64,000 nt of DNA from Raphanus sativus (GCF_000801105.2 NC_079513.1:27821640-27885639), one strand, 5' to 3'; positions 20,928 through 34,151 are shown, counted from the stretch's first letter. Notes: generated by a model from the sequence alone, not told the origin. Numbers and translations: made by a program.

Positions 20928-21790
20928 ATCGTGCCAAATACAACCCGAACTAATAGTTAGTGCTAAATACGACCTGAACTCAATTAAAACTTTAAAAACC
21001 TACCCGAACTTTTTAAAACGTGCATAAATCTACATTAAAATATTATTAAAAAGTTGAAATTACATAAACTACTATTTTTTCATCGTATTAAATTTTAAAA
21101 CTTTGGTGATAATTTTTCTGATTTATATAAATACATAACATGTTTTTACTTATTATATCTTCAATAAACTTATATCTTACTAAAATATAAATAATAAAAT
21201 ATTTATAATTATATGATCTTAATATACTTAAAATTTTCAAGTTATTTATAAAAATTTCTTGTATAGATTATTTTTATTTTTAAAACTTAAGTGATTTTTT
21301 TTCAAAAGTTATTATTATATATTTTATATTTTGTTCAATTTTGAAAGGTAAAAGGTTCAAAATATAAATAACTTCAAAATTTTGAACAAAATATCAAAAT
21401 ATATAATAATAAATTTGAAAAAATTTCACTTAAGTTTTAAAAATAAAAATAATCTATACATTTTTATTTATAAATAACTTTAAAATTTAAGTATATCTAA
21501 GATAATTTAATTATAAATATTTTATTATTTATATTTAGTAATATATAAGTTTATTGAAGATATAATAAGTAAAAACATGTTATGTATTTATATAAATCAG
21601 AAAAATTATCACCAAAGTTTTAAAATTTAATACGATGAAAAAATAGTAGTTTATGTAATTTCAACTTTTTAATAATATTTCAATGTAGATTTATGCACGT
21701 TTTAAAAAGTTCGGGTAGGTTTTTAAAGTTTTAGTTGAGTTCATGTCGTATTTGGCACTAACCATTAGTTCGGATTGTATTTGGCACGAT
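20928..21790. mobile_element. Long foldback (inverted-repeat) element
   Basis: Two arms of about 420 bp are near-perfect reverse complements. The left arm opens ATCGTGCCAAATACAACC and the right arm ends with its inverse at TTGGCACGAT. The arms meet around 21350-21385 with a loop of about 30 bases. The RNA would fold into a hairpin over 400 bp long. No open frame. Foldback elements of this kind are known among MULE-derived families, but I cannot place this one. Confidence 0.85.
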
Positions 21791-21942
21791 TCATTTAACA
21801 TCAGATGCGAGATTTCCATAAAGATCGTTTGTTCATTTTCAGATAACCGTTGAAGTTGCAACAGCAAAAACTCTCGCTGATTGAGAAGATTCAGTTGGTA
21901 GTTTTGGGGTTACAACGCATTCTCTGCTTCTTGCTACATCTT
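21790..21942 (+). repeat. Right copy of the 153-bp direct duplication
   Basis: Second copy of the segment at 20773-20925, directly abutting the right end of the foldback element. The sequence continues uniquely after 'gctacatctt'. Confidence 0.85.
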
Positions 21943-22486
21943 TTGGTTAAAAGCTTCATCAAAGCTAATTTGATTCGTCGGCCACTAGTCTAGGTGATGT
22001 TCTTTTTTTTTTTAATATATGTTTTGTTTTTATCTGATGTCATGATCTAAGCAAAGCTTATATATAAGCCATCCATTCTACTTTATGCCTTTATTCTGAT
22101 CAATTTCCCAATATGATCAAATTCTCAATCAAAATTTACTTCTATAAGAAAAGAAAAAAATATATAAAAACTAATATTTTGGAATCTCCACTAAAAACTA
22201 TTATACTTGCTATTTCGTTGTATGATTTTTGGAACGATTTCTATTGTTTTGGTGGAACTTTAAGGTTTTACAAAATTACATGATACATGTATAATCTCCA
22301 TTTCAAGAGTCGTTCTTCACGTAAACTCTTGGCTATAAAGTTTTTATAAGTTATAACTAGTGTTTTTTTGTTAGTTATAATATAACTAGTGTTTCTTCTG
22401 AAGATCCAATGCGTCACCAAATTCTACGATCGATATTTTTCTTTAACCATTGGTATATTTACTTTTTATTATTCCGTTGCCATAAG
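21943..22486. other. Spacer with one micro-insertion
   Basis: No gene. TATAACTAGTGTTT is repeated at 22352-22365 and 22381-22394 around 'ttttgttagttataa', a possible minus-oriented tail insertion. Confidence 0.45.
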
Positions 22487-23835
22487 TCTATCAATATTAT
22501 TAAAAGAGAAGGAGTCTAAAGAAATCTACCTATGAAAGTTGTTTTGGACTTCTTCCTTTTTTTGGTCTTGCAATGCATATTTCATATTGACTAATAGTAT
22601 TTTAGTGTTACATTAAATTCAACTAACAATTAGTTACCTTATATTTCTCAAACAATCATTTAATTAGTCAATATTTTTATTTATTAATTATGCCCATATC
22701 TTTTTGTACACGATTTGATTATAGCACATATATATTTTATTTATTAGATCATAGAATTTGGTACACAAAAATAATATTGTACCACTTGATACACTTCATT
22801 TTATTAAAACATTTTTTATCAACACATCACTTATTAATCCCAACTATGAGTTTTTTTGGGTCTAAATGTTAAGAAACCCAACCCAACCACGAGTGGTATA
22901 ATTATTAAAGGTTTAACGTTCAAACATGGGTAAATCATCATAACAATATGAAACATGCATTGTAAGTCTATTTCAATAATTATACAAAAACAAAACTAAA
23001 TTAAGTTAAAACATTTTATTTAGTTTAAAATAGTATACCGCCGCTGATTCTGAAAGTATATTATAAAACTACATAAATTAAATTTCGAAAATTAATTTTT
23101 AAAAATTAATTCTTCACATATCTACACAAACAATCTAACAAAATTTTGAAAATTGATTCATTTTCTTTCAAATTTGTATCTAAACAAACTATATCTATTT
23201 AAAAAAGTTGTTGGACCCTTTCACTAACTAATTATTTTTGGTCCAACTATTTGAAAAATCGATTTGCGGATATTGGTTATTAGTTTTTATGTGGGATGAG
23301 TATGGATTGGTGGATTTTGGATCGTGGCAACCCGTCGACCCGTAAAATATTTAAAAAATAAAAATTAAAAAAATATTTTTTTAGATACAAGAATTTAAAA
23401 ATAATAATTTAAAATTTAAATAATGTATAAAATTTGTATTGTAAATATACTTTTATAGTAATTAAATTAAATAGTGATTTTTAAACTATGTATATAACCT
23501 GCGGATAACTACACAATTAAGCGGAACGGATGCGGGTACAAAGTTATTTGTTTGCGGGTTGTGCGGGTCATATTTTTTAACCAAAACAAAATTATTTGTT
23601 TGCGGTTGGCGGGTAAGCGGGGCGAGTTTGATCCGCAACCCATCCTTAACTTTGTGCATACCAGATCAATTTTTTAATTAATATTATCTAATATAATATA
23701 TTTTGATTAAAAATTATATATATATATATATGATTACAAAAAAATAAAAATATAATCAGAAAGGAAAAAAAATATCAAAAATTATATTTAAAACAAAAAA
23801 TATACCCGCCCTTTTAAGGGCGGGTCAAAATCTAG
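22487..23835 (+). mobile_element. Non-autonomous Helitron
   Basis: The 5' end TCTATCAATATTATTAAAAG resembles the TC...TATTAAAA start of Brassicaceae non-autonomous Helitrons. The 3' end has the hairpin CCCGCCCTTTTAAGGGCGGG (23805-23824) followed by TCAAAATCTAG, with T next. The interior has no Rep/helicase. At about 23280-23645 it contains a GC-richer insert of 'gcgggt'-type repeats, probably another nested element. The base before the 5' end is G rather than the expected A, so the left boundary is less certain than the right. Confidence 0.68.
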
Positions 23836-24434
23836 TTATCTTATTATTAAAATGTACGTGCCTTTATACGATCTATGATTACTGGTATATAAATTCATAA
23901 TAGTTACTATCTGTTTTTAATTATGTTTGTTCTCAATGCAAAAGAACAAAAAAATCCTACCTTAGGACAATGAAGTGACCTTTGGGCAATAATTTTATCC
24001 ATAGCTGTAAATATAATCATGCACGACAAAAATGTAAATATAGAAATTTCTTAATCATGGACGAGTGAAAAGAACTCCTGAGCTCATCAATTCAGAGAGA
24101 TATCTAACTAGGATTATTTTTTGTCGAACTTTAGACTTGAATGGTTTTTGTTCTTGATGCCGCTAAAGATTATACGATTCTGTAAATTAATGGACTCAAT
24201 TATTTGATTGGTTTAATACACTAGTAATATAAATAATATTAATGTAAATGTCGTAATACAACACGAGAGAGAGCGCTTGGGCCCTAAAGTGTATCTCTCT
24301 CTCCCAAGTCGGAAACCCCCTATAAATAGATGTCTTGGTCTTCTTTGTTAACACACACCACTACAAATCTCTCCCTTAGCTCATTTTTAATCCCAGAGTT
24401 AGTTAGAAAGAGAAAGAAACTTAATAAGTTAAAA
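23836..24434. promoter_or_regulatory. TFL1 upstream region
   Basis: Proximal promoter and leader of TFL1. TATAAATA at 24321-24328 is about 110 bases upstream of the ATG at 24435. GA/CT-rich tracts lie just upstream at 24262-24304, and GGGCCC at 24280. The Helitron ends about 600 bases before the ATG. Confidence 0.6.
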
Positions 24435-25480
24435 ATGGAGAATATGGGAGCTAGAGTGATAGAGCCATTGATAATGGGAAGAGTAGTAGGAGATGTTCTT
24501 GATTTCTTCACTCCAACAATTAAAATGAATGTGAGCTACAACAAGAAGCAAGTCTCCAACGGCCATGAACTTTTGCCTTCCTCTGTCTCCTCCAAGCCTA
24601 GGGTTGAGATCCATGGTGGTGATCTCAGATCCTTCTTCACCTTGGTAAATATGCATATATTAAGACTATTTTGAAATCATTACTAATGTTGGAACGCTGG
24701 TTGTTTATGGTCAAAACATATAAAAGTCTCACTTTCATTTTATCTTATAAATTGTACATGTTTTGTAAATAACATGATGCTGTTATTTACATTTTATCAT
24801 TATTATTTAATGGTAAACACAATTTTTAATTGAAAACAGGTGATGATAGACCCTGATGTTCCAGGTCCTAGTGACCCCTTTCAAAAAGAGCACCTGCATT
24901 GGTACGATCGTTCTTTGTTTGCCGTTTCATTTTGGGCCAATATTGAATATGCACTTCATTAGAAATATTTTTAACCCTAATGATGTTTAATATTGTGATT
25001 TGTCTCTCACCTGATTTTATAAAAACTTGAGTTGATTTGGTCAAAGTCTCTTCCATCAAAACACGAGGATTTCCCTAAACGTTTTAGTAGCAAGACGAAG
25101 AAATTAATTCTTGTAGATGTCTAAACAGGATCGTAACAAACATCCCCGGTACAACCGATGCTACATTTGGTACGGGCTCGTCATGAATTTCGCGATACAT
25201 AATACTTATAGTAAAATATTTTCACCTATTAATTAAAGACATTTGAGTTGAAATAATAGGAAAAGAGGTGGTGAGCTATGAGTTGCCAAGGCCTAGCATA
25301 GGGATACACAGGTTCGTATTTGTTCTGTTCAAGCAGAAGCAAAGACGTGTTATCTTCCCAAACATTCCTTCGAGAGATCACTTCAACACTCGCAAATTTG
25401 CGATCGAGTATGATCTTGGTCTTCCTGTCGCTGCTGTCTTCTTTAATGCTCAGAGAGAAACTGCAGCTCGAAGACGTTAA
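24435..25480 (+). CDS. TFL1: TERMINAL FLOWER 1 (PEBP family)
   Basis: Four exons, 24435-24644, 24840-24901, 25129-25169 and 25260-25480, give 177 residues, the exact length and exon structure of Arabidopsis TFL1. TFL1 is a mobile PEBP protein that binds FD-type bZIPs through 14-3-3 proteins, opposes FT, and keeps the inflorescence meristem indeterminate. Diagnostic residues: His88 ('KEHLHW'; Tyr in FT) and Asp144 ('PSRDHF' in the external loop; Gln in FT), so it should act as a repressor. Other PEBP motifs are present: '[10 protein letters not shown]' (~74-83), '[10 protein letters not shown]' (~119-128) and the C-terminal '[11 protein letters not shown]'. All splice sites and phases are intact, so this copy looks functional. 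Confidence 0.97.
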
Positions 25481-26267
25481 TCACGTTTGTGTCCATCAAA
25501 TGCAAAAACCAAAAATTAATGAAATGTTTATTCTGTTCTAAATTATTAGCCATGTTTGCTTTTATGTTCTGAATTTCTGTACTTTGAATAAAACTTTAAA
25601 AATGAGTTGAATCCGAAAATGTATAATCTTTATTAGAACATGATTAATTGTATTACAGTCTATAGTAAACCCTTACTTATGGTTTGATAGGTCATATCGA
25701 GTTGATTAACCTTATTATTGTATATGATATATGATAAACCTGGAAACAGAAGAAAAAATTTGTAAACGGACAAAAAAAATGTTTTATGGTCAAACTGGCA
25801 AGAGTTTGATGACCGCCTAAAATTGGACGCTTCTTCTCTCTCGGCGATCAGGATATTATCATCAATTCATATATATGTTCAGTGTTTGATATTGTGAAAA
25901 TGTATATATTTACGTTTTTTAAAATATATTTACGTTGCTGCTAGTGCAAACTTGTGTATCTTTTGAAAAGTGTATATGTAGTTAATTTATTGAAGGTCCT
26001 AGTACTATAGTTTTCTTTCAATATTGTATTTGCTTAGTTATAATTTTGTCACTATTATCCATAAGCAACGTGCATGTTATGAAACTAATTACATACTGTG
26101 GTTCTGGATGTAGAAAAATTACGGGTTTCAGCCTAAATCTCTTGATATTCAAAACAAAAAAAATATAGCAACTTGCATGGTATAAGTGAATCACCTGATC
26201 AAATCAAGTATAGCAGTGACGATGCTATTACAAAATTAGAATCATAAAAATGCTTTTATATATGTGT

Positions 26268-26301
26268 AAAGTTTCTACTAACTAAAAAAAAGTTTCTACT
26301 A
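26268..26301 (+). repeat. Micro-insertion: A-tract between 13-bp direct repeats
   Basis: AAAGTTTCTACTA at 26268-26280 and 26289-26301 with spacer 'actaaaaa'. Confidence 0.5.
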
Positions 26302-27075
26302 GTTCCACGTAAAAGTTAATTTTACATTCTACATCCAGTGTTCAAATAAAGAAAATAATTATTAATATGGATTGGCCATTTTGGGTCACTGGGTGTAGTA
26401 TAGTCGTACTGCGGCATGGATGATTGCCTCATGTTGAAGGGATGCAAGTGAGAGAACTTACTTTCAACGGTACACTCAAGAAAGACAACGTGTTGTTAAA
26501 TGAGTGGTTTGCAGCTAAGTACTGTTACACTTATCCTCAACCCATAGCTACTACTTCTCTACATATATATTCGCTGTCATATCAACAAATCTAGCAAACT
26601 AGCAAACTATATTCGCTCTCATATCAACAAATCTAGCAAACTAGCAAACTATTTGGGGAGAAGGAAAAAAGATGAATAAAAAAAACTATTATTACTTTGT
26701 TTGGGGAGAAGGAAAAAAGATGAATAAAAAAAAAAAAAAAAACAAATCTAGCAAACTATTATTACTTTGTTTGGACTTTGTTAGATTATAGTTTGAATTC
26801 TTGTTTATGAATAAAAATATTAAATAATATAATCAACTTCGTTCAGCAGATGATTAAGGGTGATGATACGATTTTAATTCAGTTTTGGTATGAAAAATAT
26901 ATACTGCAGGTTTTGTTTGAATTGTGTAAGTTTGTGTTAAACTTTTTATAGAAAATAGTTTTTTTAGCTTATGAAACACCTTTATAAACAAACAAATGCT
27001 TAATGATATGCTTACAAAATTTCTGTTTTTAAAGAAATTAATTATCATAAGCATATACTCCATATGTTTCATAAT

Positions 27076-27129
27076 AAGTATCATTCTAACATTCGTGACA
27101 AAAAAAAAAAAAAGTATCATTCTAACATT
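27076..27129 (+). repeat. Micro-insertion: A-tract between 18-bp direct repeats
   Basis: AAGTATCATTCTAACATT at 27076-27093 and 27112-27129, perfect, with spacer 'cgtgac' plus twelve A. Confidence 0.65.
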
Positions 27130-28049
27130 TTTTTTGTTACACAGAAAATGTTACTTTATAATTTCAATACAAATTATATTTATTTTCAAATAAAAGTTAA
27201 TTTCAAACTGCATTGATTTTATAAATAATTTTATTATCTCAAATATTATTGGTCGGAGATATGTAATTAATAACAAATAATATATATTTCCGTCACTTTC
27301 TTAATTTGTGTGAAAATATCAAAATAACATTTATTTGGAAACAAATGGAGTAAAGCTAAGTGCTGGAATGGATAAGGATACCTACACATGTGTCATAACA
27401 AAATCTCATGCATTCAATTATTGTTTTCAAGACTTTAGAAATTGAGATCACAAGGCTAATATGTTCGTTTGAAAAAAATATAATATATATATATATTATT
27501 TTGAGAAAGATTTACACAGTACACCTACGTCGGTAAATGATTCACTACCAAATCAAGGGCATGCAGATACTTTAGTTTTTGCCTGAAAAAGAGACTGAAT
27601 TATACGTTACATAGTGTTAGGGTATCAGTAAGAGTGGAAGACGTAATGTGCCTCTGTTGTGTTTAGCCACTTATGGTTATTTCCGCAGCTAGATCTTTTT
27701 CAAGATAAAACATCTTTCAATAGTATGTGTATTTATATAAGGACCGGCCCTCTTTTATTGTTATTTTCAAATCAACACGTGCTCTGTTCCATCCCTGGTT
27801 TTACTGAACAATTTGCTCCATCTAAATTTATTTGTCATTTGCTAAAAGTTGTACCAGTGTTGGGGTATGAATCGTTTTGAACTTCGCTTATATACGGTAC
27901 ACATAAAAATCACATTCAAATCGCAAATTGATTAAGAAGATTACATCAACCGGTACTCTACAAGTACACTGCGAAATCTTCAATTTCACCGGTACGAAAC
28001 CGCAAACCTTGTGATTAACCAGCAGTGCAAATAATTAGCCGCCATACTT

Positions 28050-28103
28050 CGATTTAGGACGAATCTTTTTTTTTTTTTTAAAGAACGATTTAGGACGAAT
28101 CTT
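28050..28103 (-). repeat. Micro-insertion: T-tract between 18-bp direct repeats
   Basis: CGATTTAGGACGAATCTT at 28050-28067 and 28086-28103, perfect, around twelve T plus 'aaagaa'. In minus orientation this is a leader followed by a poly-A tail. Confidence 0.65.
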
Positions 28104-28947
28104 AAGGACAAACCGACATGGAATAACCTTGCGATTAAAAGGGACGACCTACCATGTTTCATGTAAAAGCAAAGAAAGAAGAAGCAAGGGACATACTACC
28201 TCTTGGACCAAGTCCACTGGTACGTATAAACACAAACGTTATATACTCTTTTTAAAATTATGGGGTTTTGTAATATATAAACGCTGTCTATAGTTGATTG
28301 GTTTACGTGTCGTGGATCCGTACCAGGCCCCCTCAAGAATCATGTGAAGGTTTAACATATCCTCGTATTGTTTTGGAATTGGTGAGTTTTGAATGTGCTT
28401 CAGATATATTAGAGCATCATTAGTGGTGTAGTCTCTTTAAATGATATCATTTTAATATTTATATAATTTTGTTGTCTAATTAAAATAAGTAGAAAAGAAA
28501 TGTGATCACTTATAAAATGACACCTAGCATTTGAATTTCTTATAGTGTTCATAGTCCATCCAAGAAGAAACGTCCGTCCACTTTTTATTTTATTTTTTAC
28601 TTTTAATCATCAAAAGCATGAAAAACTTATACACTCACAATAAGTAAGTAACATATAAAAAGCGAAGAGTAAATAAATTTACGCATACATCTAGAATAAG
28701 TAAATTCAATGAAACTAAGATTTACATTTTAGTGATTAATGCAATGCATGAAATTGAATTGTTGCAACAAACGATAGGGATGTCTTTTCCGTCTCAAATG
28801 AAGCAAGCGTTTTATTACTTTTGTAACAAATAAAAAAGTACACGTCTACGTGAGTTTAATATTATTTTCATATTCATGCAGTGACTTAGGAAAATCGAAT
28901 TAAATTTTATAAGTTAATACAATCGTTACTCGACTTTAATGACTAAA

Positions 28948-28989
28948 AACGATTATACATCTTTTTCAAAAAAAAAAACGATTATACAT
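28948..28989 (+). repeat. Micro-insertion: A-tract between 13-bp direct repeats
   Basis: AACGATTATACAT at 28948-28960 and 28977-28989 with spacer 'ctttttc' plus nine A. Confidence 0.55.
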
Positions 28990-29634
28990 GAAAATGTGAT
29001 CACAGATGTAAATATAGCGATTTTATTTTTCAAAAAAAAACCATAACGATTTTCATTAAGTAAACATAATATTTATATTAAAACAAAAAAAAATCAAACA
29101 ATCCGTTCTATAAAAAATATCTTCAAATTGTATGAGCTTCTTCTGCGATGCTTTTGTACGGGGAAAAGCTGCAGAACAACATGTGTCTTCTTTCTCTTTA
29201 TTTATTTTATCTGGATTTACTTGCCTTTTTTCTTTTGTAAAAAAATAATTTGTTATGCAAACTGCGAAGACTTTCTTTTGGAAGCGTCTATTTGCAACCA
29301 AAATAATAATCACAAGAAAATTGTCTTTTGGAAGAGTCCAAAGGTAAAGGAAGAGAGTAGAGAACAGCAGCCACACCATTGCTGTTCACAATCTTGGTTC
29401 TGATTTACAAAATCTAGCAGGAGTTTGGTTAATAATACAGCTTTGGGATCATTCGTATACTCCAAGTGGCCAAGTATACTGTTCATTCCCAATTTACCAC
29501 TGTATTTCCAACTCAGTGTGAATCAGTGTGAATGTGATCCACAGATTCATACTCGAGTATATATTTTGGTCAACGTTACTGTTTCTTGTCCATGGATCCA
29601 AAAACCCTATATCATGTGAACTTAGATATAAGTA

Positions 29635-30211
29635 GGGGTGGGCAAGATATCCGTAAATTTTGATTCGATTCGTTATTCGTTCCGATTCGATCCGAAAAAT
29701 CCGAATATCCGTAACTTAACGAATCGAAGCAAATACTAAAATCCAATATCCGTCAAAGACGAAGCAAATCACAAATACTAATATTTTTAGAAACGGATAT
29801 CCGATCCGATCCGTTATATACATATATATGTATACATGTTTATAAAATTATATAATATACATACTTTTATATCTTTATATAAGTATTATAATGTTTTATT
29901 CACTAAATTAATATTTAGTTATTAAAAATTTTGAAAGTATGTAATTTTCTTATAAAAAAGTAATGAAATATTATTATTTTATTTCTGATTTTCTTTTTTT
30001 TTTTATTTTTATTTATTTTTTTAATTTTTTATTATTTTTTACGGATCGAATCGGATATCCGGAAAAAAATCGGATATTCGCGGATATCCGATGTTCCGGA
30101 TATCCGAAGAGTTACGGATCGGATCGGATCGAAAAATCGAATATTCGTAAGGCACGGATCGGATCACGGATATCCTTAAAATTCCGGATATCCGCTCCGT
30201 GCCCACCCCTC
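29635..30211 (+). mobile_element. MULE-like MITE, copy 1 (GGGGTGGGC ends)
   Basis: Starts GGGGTGGGCAAGATATCCG and ends CGTGCCCACCCCTC, flanked by the 10-bp direct repeat GATATAAGTA (29625-29634 and 30212-30221). Both flanks are dense in 'cggatatccg' palindromes with an AT-rich centre. Non-coding. The 9-10 bp target duplication suggests Mutator-like. A second, inverted copy lies at 54394-54973. Confidence 0.8.
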
Positions 30212-30221
30212 GATATAAGTA

Positions 30222-31754
30222 GTCCGTACCGAAATTATTTTACTTATCTACGTACCGGGCTGGTTTGGGCATATAATATTCCATCCAAAAGCCCAATCTC
30301 TGTTTCCTCTCGACGATCTTCTTGATAGTTAGGCCTTGTTCTGCCAAAGAACGCTAAAACCTTTTACAAAGCTAGAAATTCTTAAAGTAGTGATCAAGCA
30401 AGTAGGTGGCTGGCTACTTGTTAAACCATCTTTCCAAAGTGTTAAATGTAATTCATCATCCTAATTGATGTGAACTAAACTAGAAACTGACCCGGTAGGA
30501 GCCAATACCCGAAGGAGAATACGTTAAAACGTGGCACGTGCAATAGTAAGAACAACTGTTAAGGTTTGGTGTAATGGTTTGGGGTAATGACAGCTTTAAG
30601 AAGTCAGTGCGTGCGTCTTTTGTATTCAAAGTTACTATACAATTCACATGGTTAGAACTATTTTGTACAGCACATACCTTGAATAATATAGATCTCATCA
30701 ACTGGTTCTATCTATTTCATTCGGTTTAGTAAGACATTTGTTGGAAAAGGGAACCGAAATGAGGTAGGAGACTCGAGGAAGAAAACAAAAATGTTTGTTA
30801 AGAAGAAATTTGGGAGGTAAGAGTTTAGTTAAAGTTAATTTCGTTCGCATGATAAAACATGTGATCTCTTCGTAGATCTTTTGACCGATTAAGTCCCTAA
30901 ATATTAATATTTTTATTTATGATAATTGCATGAAAACTTTGAGAGAGTATCATATGCAGTATATGCCCAAGGGTTACAGTGATTATACATAGTGCCTGTC
31001 CAACATTTTCAAATTTCTTTTGATGCGCCAAACTCATTAAAAAAGTTATGCATTTATTATTTATGTAAAATTTTATGATGTCTTATGTACAACTAAAATT
31101 ATCAGTTAAAATCATGATGTTCTAAGTGGTCACTTACCTTGTCTATACTCCGAACCGGACCTGATTATACATCTTGTGGATGCCTCGCGTGTGTCTTATT
31201 ATCCCAATACATAGTTAATACGTTACTATCAAATCTACCGAAAACCTAAATTAGAAAATATTGTTTTTTTCTTCTTCTTCTTTTAGTATGTACAATCTGT
31301 TTACTTCCACATTATCATGCTATAACTAAGATGTTGTAACAAAAATACATCAAAATTAGCAAGAATGATGGTTGAAAGATTTTTGAATGCATGCATATAC
31401 GGATAACCCTTTTCTACTCTATCCATGAATTCAGAGACTAACCATTCTAAGTGATTAATTAGTTCCTCGAATGTGGAAATGATCTAACTAGTAGACATAA
31501 TAATTATATAAACGTTTTTAATTGGTCTGAAATCCAATGAAAATGTAACAGAAGATTCAGATTAGTCAATGCAGCTTCAAACAGATTGTTATCCCTTTTT
31601 GATATTGTTTGTTTTGTTTGTTTCTTTATCCTTTTTCAAGTAATTTCACTACTCTCTCGTCTTTTAAAAGGCCTAACCATTCACCACTTCTTCATTCATT
31701 CATCCTCTTTATCTTTCTATCTCTGGACTACGTATATCAAAGCGAAAAGGAAAA
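30222..31754. other. Spacer upstream of the GDSL gene
   Basis: No gene recognised. The last ~100 bases are C/T-rich as in a plant leader. In Arabidopsis a second GDSL gene and one more locus lie in this interval; no remains are visible by eye. Confidence 0.45.
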
Positions 31755-33640
31755 ATGTTTACAGGGCTGATTAGCTTCTTGGTTCTTACTGGTTTCTACT
31801 CCGGCTTTGGAACCGGTCAACCTCTTGTACCGGCTCTAATCATAATGGGAGATTCTGTTGTCGATGCCGGTAACAACAATCTTCGCCTTACCCTTGTCAA
31901 GGCCAATTTTCCTCCCTATGGACGCGACTTCTTAGACCACAGTGCCACCGGCCGTTTCTCTAACGGAAAACTCGCCATCGACTTTACCGGTTTGAACCAG
32001 TCTAAAATTATTTACGTTTATAATAGTGGTTCATAGATGCCACAAATGCAATCACATAATTTTGTGAAAATATCTTTAGTCATTCCGCCATTTTGCAAGG
32101 CTAGTAACAAAAAAGAACTTTATGTTACTTGAAGACTTAATTTAATTAATGATACAACCACTCCATTTTTATTAGTTCTTTTTTGAGAGCTACTGATTTT
32201 TTTATAATTATTATTTTAAAATTCTTTTGTTTCTATTTTGTTTTTATTAATTCATTTATTTTATCATTTTGTAATTCTTCATCTTATCATTTTTGGATCC
32301 ATAATGTCTTACTTCATCAATTCATATATCTTGTTTTTTTTTTTTTGAGCAGCTGAGAATCTTGGGTTCACTTCTTACCCGGTGGCGTACCTTAGCCAAG
32401 ATGCAGCAAATGAGACTAATCTGGTAACCGGAGCCAATTTCACCTCTGGGGCTTCCGGTTATCACGACGGAACTTCCATATTATACGTAATTAGCTCTTT
32501 ATTCTATGCTCGGTTACTAATTAGCTCACCTGAATGCTTATACCATTTTATGGTGTATCATATAATATGTTGTAGAACGCAATCAGCTTGACCCAACAAC
32601 TGGAAAACTACAAGGAGTACCAAAGCAAGGTGACAAGCATGGTAGGGAAAGACAAAGCGAACCAGATAGTTAAAGGCGCGATTCATCTTCTTAGCACCGG
32701 ATCAAGCGATTTTCTTCAAAGCTATTACATTAATCCTATCCTTAACGCGCTAGTCACGCCTGATCGATACTCAGATCGTCTCATGAGATTTTATTCCACC
32801 TTTATCCAAGTAACTAAAAACATTCCCATAACGTACAAGTTTTTTAGTTATCCTAATTAACGGTTTACTATGTATTTACTTAATACCGATAGTATAAAAT
32901 GCGCTTTATATGTTTGCAGGAAATGTATGGTTTAGGGGCTAGAAGGATTGGAGTAACGACATTACCACCCTTGGGTTGTTTGCCAGCAGCGATAACGATG
33001 TTTGGCGGAATTGGGAGCAATAGGTGCGTCGAAAGACTAAACCGGGACGCGGTTTCCTTCAATACCAAACTTAACAACACGTCTGTGAACCTAGCCAACA
33101 AGCTTCCTGGTCTGAAACTGGTCGTTTTTGACATTTATAATCCTCTATTGAACATGGTCATGAAACCTGAAGAGAATGGTACGGTATTTTGACATTTCTT
33201 TACATATATCGGGTTAAATTGTAACCGGTTCAGCAGATAAACCATACGACATATATCGGGTTAAATTGTAACCGGTTCAGCAGATAAACCATACGATTTT
33301 TCAAGAAATATCATAACTCTTAAGCTTCTCCTGATTTTATGAAAGCCAACATTAGACTTAAGACGACTAACACTGACATTCTTATCCAATTTTAATTATG
33401 ATCATCAATATTTTTTAAAAAAATTTGTTTTTTAATGTAGGATTTTTTGAATCAAGAAGGGCTTGTTGTGGTACCGGAACAGTGGAAACTTCGTTTCTAT
33501 GCAATGCATTATCGGTGGGTACATGTTCAAATGCTACCAGTTACGTGTTTTGGGACGGTTTTCATCCATCAGAAGCAGCCAATCGTGTCCTCGCAGATAA
33601 TCTTCTTGGCCAAGGATTCTCTCTCATTTCCCAAACCTAA
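31755..33640 (+). CDS. GDSL-type esterase/lipase, secreted
   Basis: Five exons, 31755-31989, 32353-32486, 32576-32809, 32920-33178 and 33441-33640; phases agree and give 353 residues, a normal length. It corresponds to about At5g03810. The N-terminal ~21 residues are a signal peptide. Block I '[14 protein letters not shown]' has the nucleophile Ser34, and block V '[14 protein letters not shown]' has Asp326 and His329. Block III reads GSSDF where most relatives have GSNDF, so the oxyanion-hole Asn is Ser; I recall the same in the Arabidopsis gene. '[18 protein letters not shown]' is the usual Cys-rich segment. It is probably an extracellular ester hydrolase; the substrate is unknown. Intron 4 contains a ~50-bp tandem duplication (33200-33292). 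Confidence 0.92.
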
Positions 33641-33938
33641 ATTAAATAATTCAAACAATTAAGATGACGGACGAGAATGTATTATATATAGACTATTGAG
33701 CCTAAACAATGTTTGCCTTAGTCATCTGCATTCAATGTATTTACCATCTCATGTAAGAAAATTTCAAAATACAGTGTTTTACTAAACTATGCTTCCATAA
33801 TCACTGCAAAATGTTTGTTTGACAAACATCTTTGGTCAAATATTTATAGTATATGTCAATATTTGTAATCTTCCAACAATATATACACCTGAAGTAAATT
33901 TCTCCATTATACAAAAAAGGTTTATACATGGCGATTTA

Positions 33939-34148
33939 GAGCATCTCCAACCCCACTCCATAAATTACTCCAAAATTGAGAATGGAGTTGAAAATGGAGT
34001 GGAAAATGGAGTGATGACCAAAAAATAAAAGCATTACTCTATAAATGGAGTAATGCTTTTATTTTTTGGTCATCTCTCCATTTTCCACTCCTTTTCCAAC
34101 TCCATTCTCAATTTTGGAGTAAAATATGGAGTGAGGTTGGAGATGCTC
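33939..34148. mobile_element. Palindromic MITE with TTA target duplication, copy 1
   Basis: 210 bp, GAGCATCTCCAACCCCACTC at the left and its near-inverse GTGAGGTTGGAGATGCTC at the right, flanked by TTA (33936-33938 and 34149-34151). Almost the whole element folds on itself (centre near 34040, 'ctctataaatggagta'). Tourist/Harbinger-like. A diverged copy lies at 58340-58496. Confidence 0.85.
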
Positions 34149-34151
34149 TTA

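Larger units (their letters stand above)
25481..29634. other. 4.1 kb gene-free stretch downstream of TFL1
   Basis: No gene is recognised. In Arabidopsis the sequence 3' of TFL1 carries cis-regulatory elements, so conserved blocks may hide here; none can be seen by eye. Two interleaved direct duplications lie at about 26569-26765 (units with 'caacaaatctagcaaactag' and 'tttggggagaaggaaaaaag'). Several micro-insertions are listed separately. A short open stretch at 28162-28230 is noted under rejected. Confidence 0.5.

Noticed and set aside
28162..28230. Short open stretch ending 'RDILPLGPSPL', vaguely like a CLE-type peptide
   Set aside because: It does not keep the R-x-V-P-x-G-P-N/D-P-L-H core in detail, and there is no signal peptide upstream; probably chance.
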